Below are positions 17,841 through 35,782 of a DNA stretch of 64,000 nt, in pieces (within the stretch, counting starts at the first letter, position 1; each line of letters opens with the position of its first letter). The notes under the pieces were generated by a model. The model did no database searches, was not told the origin of the DNA, and worked only from the letters and a program-made list of their open reading frames with translations. The position numbers and the translations under genes were made by a program. The DNA is from Iodobacter violaceini. Its GTDB lineage: Bacteria > Pseudomonadota > Gammaproteobacteria > Burkholderiales > Chitinibacteraceae. The stretch covers positions 62,001 through 126,000 of the forward strand of contig NZ_JAAOLX010000001.1 of the NCBI RefSeq assembly GCF_011601265.1. Direction: 5' to 3'.

Positions 17841-20828
17841 CTACAATTTTTTCCCGATCAGCGTAAGGCTCTCTAAAGCCCGTTCAAAATCAAATGTATT
17901 AATTGCTTCCCCCAGACGATCAAGTAAGACCACTTCAACCCACCCTTCCAGTTGCTCACGTAAACGGTAATACACATCAACCGAATCACCATCACAATCA
18001 TCCAAAAGAGCTGACAGCTGTTTGATCAACAAGCATATTTGCTCTGCATCCGGCGGATTTTTCTGTGGTTTTATAAATTGAGTATAGCCACGGCCAACCG
18101 TGCCAAGCATGTGATTGAGCGCTGATTTAAAAGGATAAGCTGCAGCGCCCTCATCTGCGGGATAAAGCTGAAGCTGCCGCTCCAGCTGCCCGGCAGCCAG
18201 CATCAAATCATGCATACCCAAAGTACCCGCCACCCCTTTTATCGAGTGAACCCAGCGCTCGGCCCCCTTGGCATCCGTCTTTAACAAGTGCTGAAGCTGC
18301 TCGTACCCCCCTTGATAATCCTGATAAAACTGCTTAAAAAGATGCGTGATCAGTGCTTTATTCCCCCCCAGCCGCTGCAAAACCTCTTGTGTATTTATGC
18401 CTGGTAAATGGGGAAGTACAGACTCATCAGACACTTTGCTTACTTTTTTACCATCCTCAGGCTGAGGGCGGACAGCCTGCCCAGCCCATTTTGCAACCGT
18501 TGAAAACAGCTCATGGGGTTGCACAGGCTTAGTAATATAGTCATTCATCCCCAAATCCAGGCAGCGCTGACGCTCATCCGACATGGCATGCGCTGTCATC
18601 GCCACAATGGCCAGAGAATTAAAACGGGGTTCAGAGCGAATTAATTGCGTAGCCTGATGGCCATCCACCACCGGCATTTGTAAATCCATTAAAATCAAAT
18701 CACAAGGCAAAGGATCAATGGATAACCAGCCCAGCGCCTCCCCGCCATGCTGAGCAATAATGACGCGGGCCCCTGCATTAGTTAACAGCTCATAAGCCAC
18801 CTGCTGATTAAGCACATTGTCTTCAACCAATAAAATACGCACACCATCAAGACGCTGCACAGGCCCGCTCACCAGATCGGGCAAAACCTGCTCGGCCGAG
18901 CGCATCAGCCACAATGACACATAAAATGTACTCCCCTGCTGAGGCGTGCTTTCAATCCAGATTCGCCCTTTCATCAGCTCAACCAAACGCTTGCAAATAG
19001 ATAAACCCAAGCCCGTGCCACCAAATTTCCGGGTGGTAGAGCTATCCGCCTGAGAAAAAGGCTTAAACAACCGGGCGATTTGTGCTGCGGATAAGCCTAT
19101 TCCTGTGTCTTTTACTGCAATTTGCAAATGCACCCGCTGCTCCTCAGCTTCAAGCAGCCTGATTTGCACCCGTACCTCACCCTCAGGGGTAAATTTAATC
19201 GCATTGCCAACCAAATTATTTAATATTTGCCCAATACGCAGAGAATCTCCCAATAAAGAAAGATCACAATCTGCAGCTTGCTCTATATAGAGCCGCAAGC
19301 CTTTTTCTTCTGCTTTTAATGTATAAAGGGCAGCCAGTTTTTCTAAAACAGATTCAAGCCTGAAAGGCAATATCTCCATTTGCAGGCGATTGGCCTCAAT
19401 TTTAGAAAAATCCAGAATATCATTCAGAATATGTAATAAAGATTCAGCGGTACAACTGGTTTTAGTTAAATAATCTCTTTGCTGTTTGTTTAAATCTGTA
19501 TTTAATGCCAGATGAGTCATTCCAATAATCGCATTCATCGGGGTGCGTATTTCATGGCTCATATTGGCTAAAAAATCACTTTTAAGCCGGTTGGCCTGAT
19601 CAGAAGCCTCTTTTGCTTTAATCAGCGCCTCTTCGGTGGCCTTACGCAACTCAATATTGTCGTATACCGTCACAAAATGCGTGACGTTATCCGCGGCATC
19701 CCGGATAGGTGACACCGAAACTGACATCCAGACGACCTGCCCCGATTTGCAGCAATGCCGGACATCGCGCCGCCATTCATCCCCGCGCAATAAGCTTTGC
19801 CACATTTCCTGATAAGCCAGCAAATTAATCTCACCAGAAAGCAGCAAATCGGGGGTTTTACCTTTAATTTCTGCTAATGAATAACCAAATGTCTGCTCAA
19901 ACTTTGGATTTAAATACTCAATCGCCGCTTGCGCATCTGTAATCAGCACCGGCACAGGATTGGCCTCAATGGCGGCAGAAAGCTGACGCAATTGAACCGC
20001 CGCCTGTTTTTGATCTGAAATATCAAAAATAATCCCATCCAGATATTCTGCTTGCTGAGCAGCATTTCTGACAATTTGTCCGCGCTCAAGCACCCAGCGG
20101 ATTGCCCCGCTGGCATGGGCAATCCGATATTCCACCGAATAGCGGTCTGGCCCGGCTAAGGCGGTATGAATCGTTTTTTCAAGCAGCGCCAAATCTTCTC
20201 GCAACACTAAAGTGCCATAGCTGTGCGTGAGGTGAGGCAAAAGAAAATGTGCAGGAGAGTAGCCCGTCAGCACTTCAATTTCATCATTGATATAGTGCAT
20301 CCCGCGTGGATACTCGATCTGCCCCCGAAAAACCACACCCGGAACATTGCCTGCAAGCGTGCGAAATTGCGCCTCCTGCTGCAGTAATGCAGCCTCGGCC
20401 TGCTGCCGCTCACTCAGCAAGCTTCCCATCAGCACAGAAAGCTGCTCAAGCCCGGCGCTCTCTTTGCCCAGCGCCGGGCGCCCAAGGCTGGCTTGTAAAC
20501 GATTTGCCGTTTCCCATAAAGCATCAATCGCCCTCTGCCTTGTCAGCACCTCCTGGCGCAAAGTGCTGTTGGCCTTGCTCAGCTCATCCGAGCTGATTTG
20601 CAAGCTGCGCGAGCCCAGAGCCACATCCCGGTCAAACTGCTGATACGACTCATCAATGGCCAGCAATAAACGCCTGAAATTACCCAGCAATACCGCCACA
20701 GACCGGTCACGAATATCAACCGCAGCCAAATCTGCCGCCTGCAGCATCGCCTCCACCGCCTGCTCATCAGCCCAAGCCAGGTAGCGCTTTAACTGACGTG
20801 CGAGCAATTTATTCATACGGCTGATCAC
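17841..20828 (-). CDS. Hybrid sensor histidine kinase with receiver and Hpt domains
   Basis: A 995-residue protein with no membrane helix, so it senses inside the cell or through a partner. Domains in order: a helical coiled-coil N-terminus (1-150), PAS (about 155-275), PAS (about 285-400), HisKA with 'MSHEIRTPMNAIIGM' (phospho-His near 430), HATPase with 'GNAIKFTPEG' and 'FGGTGLGLSICKRL', a receiver with 'DLILMDLQMPVVDG' (about 675-795), and Hpt with 'WVHSIKGVAGTLGM' (about 840-930). The layout supports a His-Asp-His relay ending on the HD-GYP regulator downstream. Its start overlaps the FIST gene by 20 bases, implying coupled translation; a second ATG lies four codons in. Confidence 0.95.
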   Translation of the reverse strand: MISRMNKLLARQLKRYLAWADEQAVEAMLQAADLAAVDIRDRSVAVLLGNFRRLLLAIDESYQQFDRDVALGSRSLQISSDELSKANSTLRQEVLTRQRAIDALWETANRLQASLGRPALGKESAGLEQLSVLMGSLLSERQQAEAALLQQEAQFRTLAGNVPGVVFRGQIEYPRGMHYINDEIEVLTGYSPAHFLLPHLTHSYGTLVLREDLALLEKTIHTALAGPDRYSVEYRIAHASGAIRWVLERGQIVRNAAQQAEYLDGIIFDISDQKQAAVQLRQLSAAIEANPVPVLITDAQAAIEYLNPKFEQTFGYSLAEIKGKTPDLLLSGEINLLAYQEMWQSLLRGDEWRRDVRHCCKSGQVVWMSVSVSPIRDAADNVTHFVTVYDNIELRKATEEALIKAKEASDQANRLKSDFLANMSHEIRTPMNAIIGMTHLALNTDLNKQQRDYLTKTSCTAESLLHILNDILDFSKIEANRLQMEILPFRLESVLEKLAALYTLKAEEKGLRLYIEQAADCDLSLLGDSLRIGQILNNLVGNAIKFTPEGEVRVQIRLLEAEEQRVHLQIAVKDTGIGLSAAQIARLFKPFSQADSSTTRKFGGTGLGLSICKRLVELMKGRIWIESTPQQGSTFYVSLWLMRSAEQVLPDLVSGPVQRLDGVRILLVEDNVLNQQVAYELLTNAGARVIIAQHGGEALGWLSIDPLPCDLILMDLQMPVVDGHQATQLIRSEPRFNSLAIVAMTAHAMSDERQRCLDLGMNDYITKPVQPHELFSTVAKWAGQAVRPQPEDGKKVSKVSDESVLPHLPGINTQEVLQRLGGNKALITHLFKQFYQDYQGGYEQLQHLLKTDAKGAERWVHSIKGVAGTLGMHDLMLAAGQLERQLQLYPADEGAAAYPFKSALNHMLGTVGRGYTQFIKPQKNPPDAEQICLLIKQLSALLDDCDGDSVDVYYRLREQLEGWVEVVLLDRLGEAINTFDFERALESLTLIGKKL

Positions 20829-21951
20829 TCAAAATACTGATCGTCATCGTTTGATTGTGTAATTTACAGCCTGTTGCACCCAGCAAAGGGCTGATTTCGC
20901 CATAAGAATAAAACCCAGCCAGACTTATTTGCGGGCCAAGCACCCCGGCCACCGCTTCTATTTCTTCATCAACACGCCCCCCCATCACCAATTTACGCCC
21001 CACACAACTGACCAGCAGGCCCAGCCCGCTGACCGCGCCATTGAGCGCTCTGGCTGCCAGAGCCGCTGATTCAGCTCCATCAGCCAAGGCATCATTACTT
21101 GCATGCATCAGCCGCAAATAGCCATCACTAAGTAAATCTCCTGCCAGAGTCAGGCTGCCACTGGCCTCATCAACCCCCAAAATAGTACGAACTACACCCA
21201 CTGCCGAATGATCCTGCCCAAGCATCTCAAACGGAAACAGCAGGCCGGAAGAAGGCAACTGCCCGGCGTATTCCCCCAGATAGCGCTTATAAACATCCAA
21301 GGCAGGCTCATCATCAAGCTCGTACAAAACATTACCCTCATGACGGCTGACCCGCCGTGCCGGGCCAAAGGGCTTCCACCCGCCATAAGAGCCATGCCCC
21401 ACAGATACCCCGGCAGGAATCGCCATCGCCACCACGGCATCAGCAGCAACCCCGGCCGGGCTGAGCACTACCGTCTGGTTGAATGCCGTGCCATCTCCGG
21501 CAAGCCCTCCCATGATGGGCACGCCCGCAGGCAAACCACGTTCCAGCCCGGCTACCAGGGCGCTGCCATTGATATTCACGCCCTGAGCAAACAGCAAAAC
21601 GCCAGACAAAGGCTGCTGAAGCTGCTCTGCCAGCCGCTGCCCGGCCTGTTCGCTGTCCTGCATATCCTGCAATTGCGTCAATGCACACTGAGGCACCCCA
21701 AACCGCCAGTGAATAGCGGTAATCACGCAGCCATCCTCTCCAACGCCACCTGCAGAAATCTCGCCAGCAGTTGAACAGCCCAGTAATACTGCGGAAGGAA
21801 AACTTTGCCTGAGCACACTGAATAAAGGGGTATCAGCCAAAAATGCCCGGCTGCCGAACACCAGCAGCCACTGAGGCTCAATGGCCTTTAATTCATCCAG
21901 CTGGCTGGCAAGCTGATCAAACTGCCCTAATTTAATTTGTGCAATTTGCAT
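20809..21951 (-). CDS. FIST domain sensory protein (NosP-like candidate)
   Basis: A 380-residue soluble protein with FIST N (about 30-220) and FIST C (about 225-365) domains, recognised from 'AVLLGCSTAGEI', 'MGGLAGDG' and 'FYSYGEISPL'. Some FIST proteins (NosP of Pseudomonas, Vibrio, Shewanella) bind heme and sense nitric oxide, and they are encoded next to a hybrid kinase whose activity they control. That gene context is exactly reproduced here. Whether this protein binds heme cannot be told from sequence alone. AAGGAG lies upstream of the ATG; it is the first gene of the operon. Confidence 0.92.
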   Translation of the reverse strand: MQIAQIKLGQFDQLASQLDELKAIEPQWLLVFGSRAFLADTPLFSVLRQSFPSAVLLGCSTAGEISAGGVGEDGCVITAIHWRFGVPQCALTQLQDMQDSEQAGQRLAEQLQQPLSGVLLFAQGVNINGSALVAGLERGLPAGVPIMGGLAGDGTAFNQTVVLSPAGVAADAVVAMAIPAGVSVGHGSYGGWKPFGPARRVSRHEGNVLYELDDEPALDVYKRYLGEYAGQLPSSGLLFPFEMLGQDHSAVGVVRTILGVDEASGSLTLAGDLLSDGYLRLMHASNDALADGAESAALAARALNGAVSGLGLLVSCVGRKLVMGGRVDEEIEAVAGVLGPQISLAGFYSYGEISPLLGATGCKLHNQTMTISILSDQPYE

Positions 21952-22427
21952 CGCAGCACTCCTTGTTCATGGCTTAATTCAAGTCTAGTAAAATTAATCC
22001 ATTGCACAAAACCTTCAGCCTTAAGAAACAATCAGCAGCAAAATCGTTTACCCCCCTCCTCATGTGGCAAAGCCCGGGCAGCAGAAAATAGCCCGCTTTA
22101 AAAAAAGTATTACAAAACCAGAACCCGGCAGAATCAGAGAGCGGCAATCAGTCAAAAATATTTTTTACTATAATTCAATCACCTAGCCACCTTATCCATA
22201 AAATGAGCCAGATCCGGCAACCATGCCCGCTCCACCCTGATAAAAATTATTGTGGCAGGGGTATTGCAATAATTTCGAAACGCGATAGAATGCACGCCTG
22301 TTGTCGCTGACGCAGTTTGAAACAAGCATAAAAAAACAGGCGGGATATAAAAATTCAGCCAGTTGCCAAAGAAAAAAATTCATCTTTGATTTATGCCAGT
22401 CAAATGCAAAGCAAATGATGTTGAAAT
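21952..22427. other. Intergenic region with divergent promoters
   Basis: No gene is seen. It separates the minus-strand FIST operon from tRNA-Leu on the plus strand. The tRNA promoter is at 22264-22291, and the 136-base leader before the tRNA has no clear structure. Confidence 0.5.
22264..22291 (+). promoter_or_regulatory. Probable tRNA-Leu promoter
   Basis: TTGCAA (22264-22269), a 16-base spacer and TAGAAT (22286-22291), followed by a GC-containing discriminator. Confidence 0.55.
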
Positions 22428-22511
22428 GCCCGGGTGGTGAAATTGGTAGACACAAGGGACTTAAAATCCCTCGCTTATGGCGTATCGGTTCAAGTCCGAT
22501 CCCGGGCACCA
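22428..22511 (+). tRNA. tRNA-Leu(UAA)
   Basis: An 84-base class II tRNA with acceptor GCCCGGG/CCCGGGC, anticodon stem AGGGA/TCCCT around loop CTTAAAA (UAA), a long variable arm (CGCTTATGGCG), T-loop TTCAAGT and an encoded CCA. Confidence 0.97.
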
Positions 22512-22531
22512 CACTCAAGCAGCAAAACTTT

Positions 22532-22566
22532 AAACCCGCACCCGATAAGGCTTAGCGGGTTTTTTG
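22532..22566 (+). terminator. Terminator of tRNA-Leu
   Basis: AACCCGC (22533-22539) pairs with GCGGGTT (22555-22561), followed by T residues. Confidence 0.85.
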
Positions 22567-22582
22567 TTGCCTGCAGCCCATG

Positions 22583-22615
22583 AAAAAAGCCGGAAAGATT
22601 CCGGCTTTTAAAAAA
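22583..22615. terminator. Bidirectional terminator before the giant RTX gene
   Basis: AGCCGGAA, loop AGA, TTCCGGCT, with A-runs and T-runs on both sides. On the minus strand it ends the giant gene. Confidence 0.85.
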
Positions 22616-22652
22616 TATTCCTCAGAAGTTTACTTTTAAAAGCACCAGATCA

Positions 22653-30308
<7,656 letters not shown>

Positions 30309-30888
30309 TGCAAATGGCCTCTGAAAATAGCGAGCCATCCAGCCACCCGGCTCGTTGGTGCAGCGCTGCATGCTGTTGCAGAGCGTTAAGATAAGTGCAT
30401 TCCCCCTGTCTTAAGATATACAGGGAAAATATTAATACTCCCTTATATACCAAGCGAGGCAGAAAGCAAACTTGAATATAGCTTACAAAAAAATAAGTGT
30501 TAGCAATCTCACAGCGTTTTATATAATTACAACAATAGAAATGATAAATATACAGAGCACGCCAAAAAAATGCACCTAGCGTAAATGATAAACACCATTT
30601 TTGCGGACAAACAGCAGCAAAAGCGTACTTCTCTGTTGTATTTAAATTACGAACTGACTTGATTTAATTCAGAAATTACTGACACAAACCCAAAAAAAAC
30701 TTACCGGCTTTTTGTATGACAAAGGGCATAAGAAAGGTTTTATTTAACGTTGCAAACAAAACAGCTCAGGCATCATCAAGCGTTCTTGCAGGCAGGGCCT
30801 TTGCCTGAAAAGAACGCTTTTGCTCTTTTGCCTTAATACAAAAACCCGGAATCTTTAAAACAGGGATTCAGCCCGAAGCACTGCACGT
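30309..30888. other. AT-rich intergenic region
   Basis: No gene is seen in 580 bases. The part next to 30308 should hold the promoter and leader of the giant gene on the minus strand. A hairpin lies at 30778-30821. Nothing else is apparent. Confidence 0.5.
30778..30821. repeat. Two-part stem-loop 3' of the acetyltransferase gene
   Basis: AAGCGTTCTT pairs with AAGAACGCTT, enclosing a second stem CAGGCA/TGCCTG. The T-rich side is on the plus strand, the wrong side for ending the minus-strand acetyltransferase gene, so its role is open. Confidence 0.5.
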
Positions 30889-31524
30889 TTAAAAATCCAC
30901 TGCACCCAATGCGCCAATATCCCCCGCCATAATTTCCGGCAGATGCTGGCTGATAACTTCTACAGGCCAATTCCACCATGCAATTTCTTCCAGCCTTGCC
31001 ACCTGGTCCAGGGTAAAGCGATGCTTAATGAGCCTGGCAGGATTACCGCCCACCACCGTGTAGGCAGGCACATCGCGAGTCACCACAGAGCGGGATGAAA
31101 TCACGGCACCATTGCCTATTTTTACTCCCGGCATAATTAAAGCGTCATAGCCTATCCATACATCGTTCCCAACCAGGGTATCGCCTTTATAAGGAAAATC
31201 AGAAAGAGGCGGCGCAGATTTTTCCCAGCCATTGCCAAAGATTTGAAAGGGATAAGAAGAGATACCGGAGAGCTTGTGATTGGCGCCATTCATAATAAAT
31301 TTCACACCACGGGCAATGGCACAAAATTTACCAATAATCAGTTTGTCGCCAATAAAGGGATAGTGATAGAGCACATTACGTTCAAAGTTTTCCGAATCTG
31401 CCGGGTCATCGTAATAGCTGTAATCGCCGACAATAATATTGGGATTACTGATGGTATTTTTGATATAGCAAACCTGGGGAAACCCATCCATCGGGTGCTT
31501 ATTTTCCGGGCTGGGGCCGTTCAT
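30889..31524 (-). CDS. Vat/CatB-family xenobiotic acetyltransferase
   Basis: A 211-residue left-handed beta-helix acetyltransferase very similar in layout to the Vat streptogramin A O-acetyltransferases. It has 'NIIVGDYSYYDD', 'NVLYHYPFIGDKLIIGKFCAIA' (seen as consecutive family blocks), the catalytic H83 in 'NGANHKLSG' (VatD uses H82), 'DVWIGYDALIMPGVKIGNGA' and 'VVGGNPARLIKHRF'. Such enzymes acetylate streptogramins or chloramphenicol using acetyl-CoA; environmental members are common chromosomal genes with untested substrates. It stands alone, with AAGGAG upstream of the ATG and no mobile element nearby. Family certain, drug specificity unproven. Confidence 0.9.
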   Translation of the reverse strand: MNGPSPENKHPMDGFPQVCYIKNTISNPNIIVGDYSYYDDPADSENFERNVLYHYPFIGDKLIIGKFCAIARGVKFIMNGANHKLSGISSYPFQIFGNGWEKSAPPLSDFPYKGDTLVGNDVWIGYDALIMPGVKIGNGAVISSRSVVTRDVPAYTVVGGNPARLIKHRFTLDQVARLEEIAWWNWPVEVISQHLPEIMAGDIGALGAVDF

Positions 31525-31779
31525 AACTACTCCTTGGGCAGTTTTTAAATACTAGATCAGAATGAGGGCTATCCACATCAAACTCAAGCTTATCTGCCCT
31601 GACAATCAAAAATGCCGGAGCATTCCGGTGTTTTGACCATGAAAAAAATGGCCGGAAAGCTTGCTGCATCTGCAGCGAAACTGTAAATAATACCTATGCA
31701 GGCTTTTTGGATTATTAGCGTATCCTAATAACATAAAAAAAGAGGATAATTCGGATTAATTCTCTTTACTTTCAGGTAC

Positions 31780-33666
31780 ATGATGCAGTCCATCAGAAGT
31801 AAAATTACGCTATTAATCGCGTTATCCATGCTGTTTGCCACAATCAGCATTACAATCATCACCTGCTTAAATATCCGCAGCCACACCTACGCCGAAGCGG
31901 AACGGGAAATTGACTCAGTCGCAGCGGCCCAAACTGCATTTATCAGCAACTGGCTTGATTCGCGCAAACACATCGTAAAAGCCGCCCTGCGCCATAGCGG
32001 CGAAGAAAACATCAGCCTTTATTTACAGCAATTAGCCGAAGCGGGTGGCTACAGCCTGATGTTTGAAGGCGATGGCAGCGCAAAAACCATGATGTACTCG
32101 GTACCAGGCCAAAGCAAACCCAGCCCTGAATATGATCCTGCAGCACGCCCATGGTATATCCAGGCGAAATCCAGCAATGATGTGATCGTATCCGAGCCTT
32201 ACCGCGATGCCGATCCGGCCATTAAAGAACTGGTTCTGACCCTGGCCCAGAAAGTAGGCGGCCATGAAAAGGTCATTGGCGGCGACATTATGATTGGTGA
32301 TCTGGTTAAATCCACACTCGCCATCAAACTGGCTGGTAAAGGTCATGTCTTTTTAATGACCAAAGAAGGCAAAATCATTGCCTACCCTAAGCCGGGCTTT
32401 GAACTAAAACCGATCACAGAATTAATCCCCGGCTTAGATAACAGCGCTGTTTCTGCCCTGCTCAGCAAAGGCAGTGCAAACCAGATAAGCTTTGATGGCA
32501 ACGACTACTTACTTGAGCTTGCCCCCATTGCCGGCAGCGACTGGGTATTGGGTGTGGCGCTGGATAAAGCCGAAATCGACGCACCGCTCAATCATCTGAT
32601 CATGATTATTATTGCGGCGGTTGTTGCCGTGCTGATTGCCGTTATTCTGTTTTGTACCGCCTATTTGCGCAGCTTACTGGCAGGTTTATTACGAATTCGC
32701 GACGCCATGCTGGATATTTCCCAGGGTGAAGCCGATCTGACCCGCCGTATTCCAAGCGAAGGCAATGATGAGGTTGCAGAAACCGCTCAGGCCTTTAACC
32801 GCTTTATTGATCGCTTGAATATTCTGTTTAAAGAATTACGCAGCGAAGCCATCGAGCTGACAGGTGGCGTGAGTGAAGTCAGCGGCTCGGTACTGAAGCT
32901 GGCCAATGATTCGCACAACCTTGCAGATATTTCCAGCTCAAATGCAGCCGCCATCGAAGAAGTCAGCGTCAGCATCTCGCATATCGCTGAAGCTGCGCGT
33001 GAAACCGATGATCTGGTTAAAGAAGCAGCAAAAGCATCGCGCCATGGCAGCCAGAATGTCTTGAAAATCAGCGATGAAATGGCCAATACCCGCCAGTCAG
33101 TTGGTGATTTATCAACGCTGCTGACCTCTTTAGAGCATCGCTCGCAAGATATCACCAAGATCACCAATGTGATTCGTGAGATCGCCGATCAAACCAATCT
33201 GCTGGCACTGAATGCCGCAATTGAAGCGGCACGTGCAGGTGAACAAGGCCGCGGCTTTGCCGTAGTTGCCGATGAAGTTCGCAAGCTGGCAGAACGTACC
33301 GGTAAGGCCACGATGGAAATCAGCCAGATGATTGGCGATATCCTCAGCGAAACAGGTCTTGCTGTGAGCAATATGCAAACCACCGTGAAAGCAGTTGATT
33401 TAAGCAGCGCACTCACGCAAACAGCCAGCGAGCAAATGACCCTGATCGGCCAGTCTATGCAGCAGGTTACTGACCGGATCAGCGAAATTGCGCTGTCCAC
33501 GGGTGAGCAGCAGAACGCAACCACGGCCATGGCACAAAGCACTGAATCGATTAATGGCCAGATTCTGGATTCAGATGCGGCACTGCAATCTTCAATGCAA
33601 ACCCTGAAAATGCTGGACGATCTGGCAAAGAAAATGCAGGCAGCATTTAATCGCTTTAAAATGTAA
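31780..33666 (+). CDS. Methyl-accepting chemotaxis protein with dCache domain (1)
   Basis: A 628-residue chemoreceptor. It has an N-terminal membrane helix (about 8-30), a periplasmic double Cache domain (about 35-265), a second helix (about 270-295), HAMP (to about 345) and a cytoplasmic signalling domain with the hairpin tip '[20 protein letters not shown]'. The ligand pocket motif of amino-acid-binding dCache domains is visible: Y118, R123, W125, Y126 and D169 in 'GGDIM'. It ends 'NRFKM' without an NWETF-type tether. The start has two adjacent ATG codons. It is followed by a terminator and then by a close paralogue. Confidence 0.95.
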   Translation: MMQSIRSKITLLIALSMLFATISITIITCLNIRSHTYAEAEREIDSVAAAQTAFISNWLDSRKHIVKAALRHSGEENISLYLQQLAEAGGYSLMFEGDGSAKTMMYSVPGQSKPSPEYDPAARPWYIQAKSSNDVIVSEPYRDADPAIKELVLTLAQKVGGHEKVIGGDIMIGDLVKSTLAIKLAGKGHVFLMTKEGKIIAYPKPGFELKPITELIPGLDNSAVSALLSKGSANQISFDGNDYLLELAPIAGSDWVLGVALDKAEIDAPLNHLIMIIIAAVVAVLIAVILFCTAYLRSLLAGLLRIRDAMLDISQGEADLTRRIPSEGNDEVAETAQAFNRFIDRLNILFKELRSEAIELTGGVSEVSGSVLKLANDSHNLADISSSNAAAIEEVSVSISHIAEAARETDDLVKEAAKASRHGSQNVLKISDEMANTRQSVGDLSTLLTSLEHRSQDITKITNVIREIADQTNLLALNAAIEAARAGEQGRGFAVVADEVRKLAERTGKATMEISQMIGDILSETGLAVSNMQTTVKAVDLSSALTQTASEQMTLIGQSMQQVTDRISEIALSTGEQQNATTAMAQSTESINGQILDSDAALQSSMQTLKMLDDLAKKMQAAFNRFKM

Positions 33667-33701
33667 ACAAATCTGCTTGCATTCATCTGCTGATTAAATT
33701 T

Positions 33702-33774
33702 AAAGAACCTTCTTATGTTCTTTCTTTTTACAAAAAAAGCGGTCATTCAATCATCTTGAATGACCGCTTTTTTT
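33702..33774 (+). terminator. Double hairpin terminator between the chemoreceptor genes
   Basis: A small stem AAAGAAC/GTTCTTT (33702-33723) is followed by a strong stem GCGGTCATTCAA/TTGAATGACCGC flanked by A7 and T7 (33732-33774). The two chemoreceptor genes are thus separate transcripts. Confidence 0.92.
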
Positions 33775-33889
33775 CTTTATTTAATGGTAATTATTACCAG
33801 CAATATCATATAAGCATATTGTGATATACCAATAAATCGGCGCTTAAAATAAAGGATAATGCGGAATATTACTACTACCTTTCAAAAAG

Positions 33890-35782
33890 ATGATGCACTC
33901 TATCAGAAGTAAGATTACGCTCTTAATTGCACTCTCTATGCTGATCGCCACAATCAGCATCACAGTGATTGCCTGCCTTAATATCCGCAGCCATACCTAT
34001 GCCGAAGCCGAACGAGAAATTGATTCGGTTGCCGCCGGGCAAACCGCATTTATCAGCGGCTGGCTTGAATCACATAAACGCATTATCACCGCCACCTTGC
34101 GTCACAGCGGCGAAGAAAATATCAGCTACTACCTGCAGCAGCTTGCCGAAGCGGGTGGCTTTAACGTTATTTATGAGGGCAATGGCAGCAGCAAAGACAT
34201 GCTGTATTCTGTGCCCGGCCGCAGCAAACCCAGCGCAGAATATAACCCTGCTGCCCGCCCCTGGTTTATTGAAGCCAAGGCCGCCAATGGGGTGATTATT
34301 TCTGGCCCCTATCCTGATTCTGAGCCGGCAACCAAAGGCCAGCTGGTCATTACCTTTGCGCAAAAAGCCAAAGACCCCAATATTGTCATTGGCGGCGATA
34401 TTCTGATTACTGATCTGGTTAAATCAACCCTCGACACCAAATTAGCGGGTAAAGGCCATGTTTTCCTGACAACCAAAGATGGCAAGATTATTGCCTATCC
34501 CAAGACAGGTTTTGATCTCAAGCCCATCAGCGATTTAATCCCCGGGCTGACAGACAGCGAATTTTCTGCACGCTTAAGTGGTGGCAAACACGCCAGCGTT
34601 TTTGCCATAGATGGTGAAGATTATCTGATTGAGCTCTCCCCGGTAGCAGGCAGCGATTGGGTGCTGGGTGTCGCACTGGATAAAGCTGAAATCGATGCTC
34701 CTTTGCATCGACTCGTCTGGATTATTGTTTCTGCACTTTGCATTGTTTTGCTGGTGGTGATTCTGTTTTGCACCGCCTACTTACGCCGGCTGCTGGCAGG
34801 TTTATTGCAAATCCGCGATGCCATGCTGGATATCTCTCAGGGCGAAGCCGATTTAACCCGGCGCATTCCAAGCAAGGGCCATGATGAAGTTGCTGAAACA
34901 GCCCAGGCTTTTAATCACTTTATTGAACGCTTAAACACGATGTTTATTGCACTGCGCCATGAGGCGATTGAGCTCACAGGAGGCGTGGGTGAGGTCAGTA
35001 ATTCAGTGCTCAGGCTTGCCAGTGATTCACATAACCTGGCCGATATCTCAAGCGCCAACGCGGCCGCCATCGAAGAAGTCAGCGTCAGCATCTCGCACAT
35101 TGCCGATGCCGCCCGCGAGACCGATGATTTAGTAAAAGCGGCAGCGCTGGCCTCGCAGCATGGCAGTGAGAATGTGCTGAAAATCAGCAGAGAAATGGCG
35201 AATACGCGCCAGTCTGTGGGCGATTTATCCAGCCTGCTGGCTTCTTTGGAGCATCGCTCACAAGACATCAGCAAAATCACCAATGTGATCCGTGATATTG
35301 CCGACCAAACCAATCTGCTGGCTCTCAATGCAGCAATTGAAGCCGCCCGTGCTGGCGAAGAAGGCCGCGGCTTTGCAGTCGTTGCTGATGAAGTACGCAA
35401 ACTTGCTGAGCGTACAGGTAAAGCCACCATGGAAATCAGCCAGATGATCAGCGATATCCTTGGTGAAACCGGCCGTGCAGTGGGCAATATGCAAACAACC
35501 GTGAAAGCCGTAGACACCAGCAGCGCACTCACACAAACCGCCAGCGAACAAATGCAGCAAATTGGTTATTCCATGCAACAGGTTATGGAAAGAATCAGCG
35601 AAATTGCGCTCTCCACCGGCGAGCAGCACAACGCCACTACGGCAATGGCACAGAGTACTGAATCCATTAACGGGCAAATTCTGGATTCAGATGCAGCCCT
35701 GCAATCATCCATGCACACCTTAAAAACACTGGATGAGCTGGCCAAAGAAATGCAGAGCGCCTTTAATCGCTTCAAGCTTTAA
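33890..35782 (+). CDS. Methyl-accepting chemotaxis protein with dCache domain (2)
   Basis: A 630-residue paralogue of the preceding chemoreceptor with the same domain order. The signalling half is almost identical, while residues about 90-250 of the sensor differ. The pocket reads Y118, R123, W125, F126, D170, so the second aromatic is Phe where the amino acid motif has Tyr. The upstream regions are also related (both contain a GGATAATnCGGA motif and begin with ATGATGCA), showing that the whole unit was duplicated with its promoter. It likely recognises a different or narrower ligand set. Confidence 0.95.
   Translation: MMHSIRSKITLLIALSMLIATISITVIACLNIRSHTYAEAEREIDSVAAGQTAFISGWLESHKRIITATLRHSGEENISYYLQQLAEAGGFNVIYEGNGSSKDMLYSVPGRSKPSAEYNPAARPWFIEAKAANGVIISGPYPDSEPATKGQLVITFAQKAKDPNIVIGGDILITDLVKSTLDTKLAGKGHVFLTTKDGKIIAYPKTGFDLKPISDLIPGLTDSEFSARLSGGKHASVFAIDGEDYLIELSPVAGSDWVLGVALDKAEIDAPLHRLVWIIVSALCIVLLVVILFCTAYLRRLLAGLLQIRDAMLDISQGEADLTRRIPSKGHDEVAETAQAFNHFIERLNTMFIALRHEAIELTGGVGEVSNSVLRLASDSHNLADISSANAAAIEEVSVSISHIADAARETDDLVKAAALASQHGSENVLKISREMANTRQSVGDLSSLLASLEHRSQDISKITNVIRDIADQTNLLALNAAIEAARAGEEGRGFAVVADEVRKLAERTGKATMEISQMISDILGETGRAVGNMQTTVKAVDTSSALTQTASEQMQQIGYSMQQVMERISEIALSTGEQHNATTAMAQSTESINGQILDSDAALQSSMHTLKTLDELAKEMQSAFNRFKL

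Noticed and set aside
30778-30821. Terminator of the acetyltransferase gene
   Set aside because: The T-rich flank is on the plus-strand side, whereas the gene is on the minus strand.
31730-31779. FliA (sigma-28) promoter before the first chemoreceptor gene
   Set aside because: A TAAA and a CGGATTAA-like element exist, but the spacing does not fit the 15-base rule, and the second copy fits worse.
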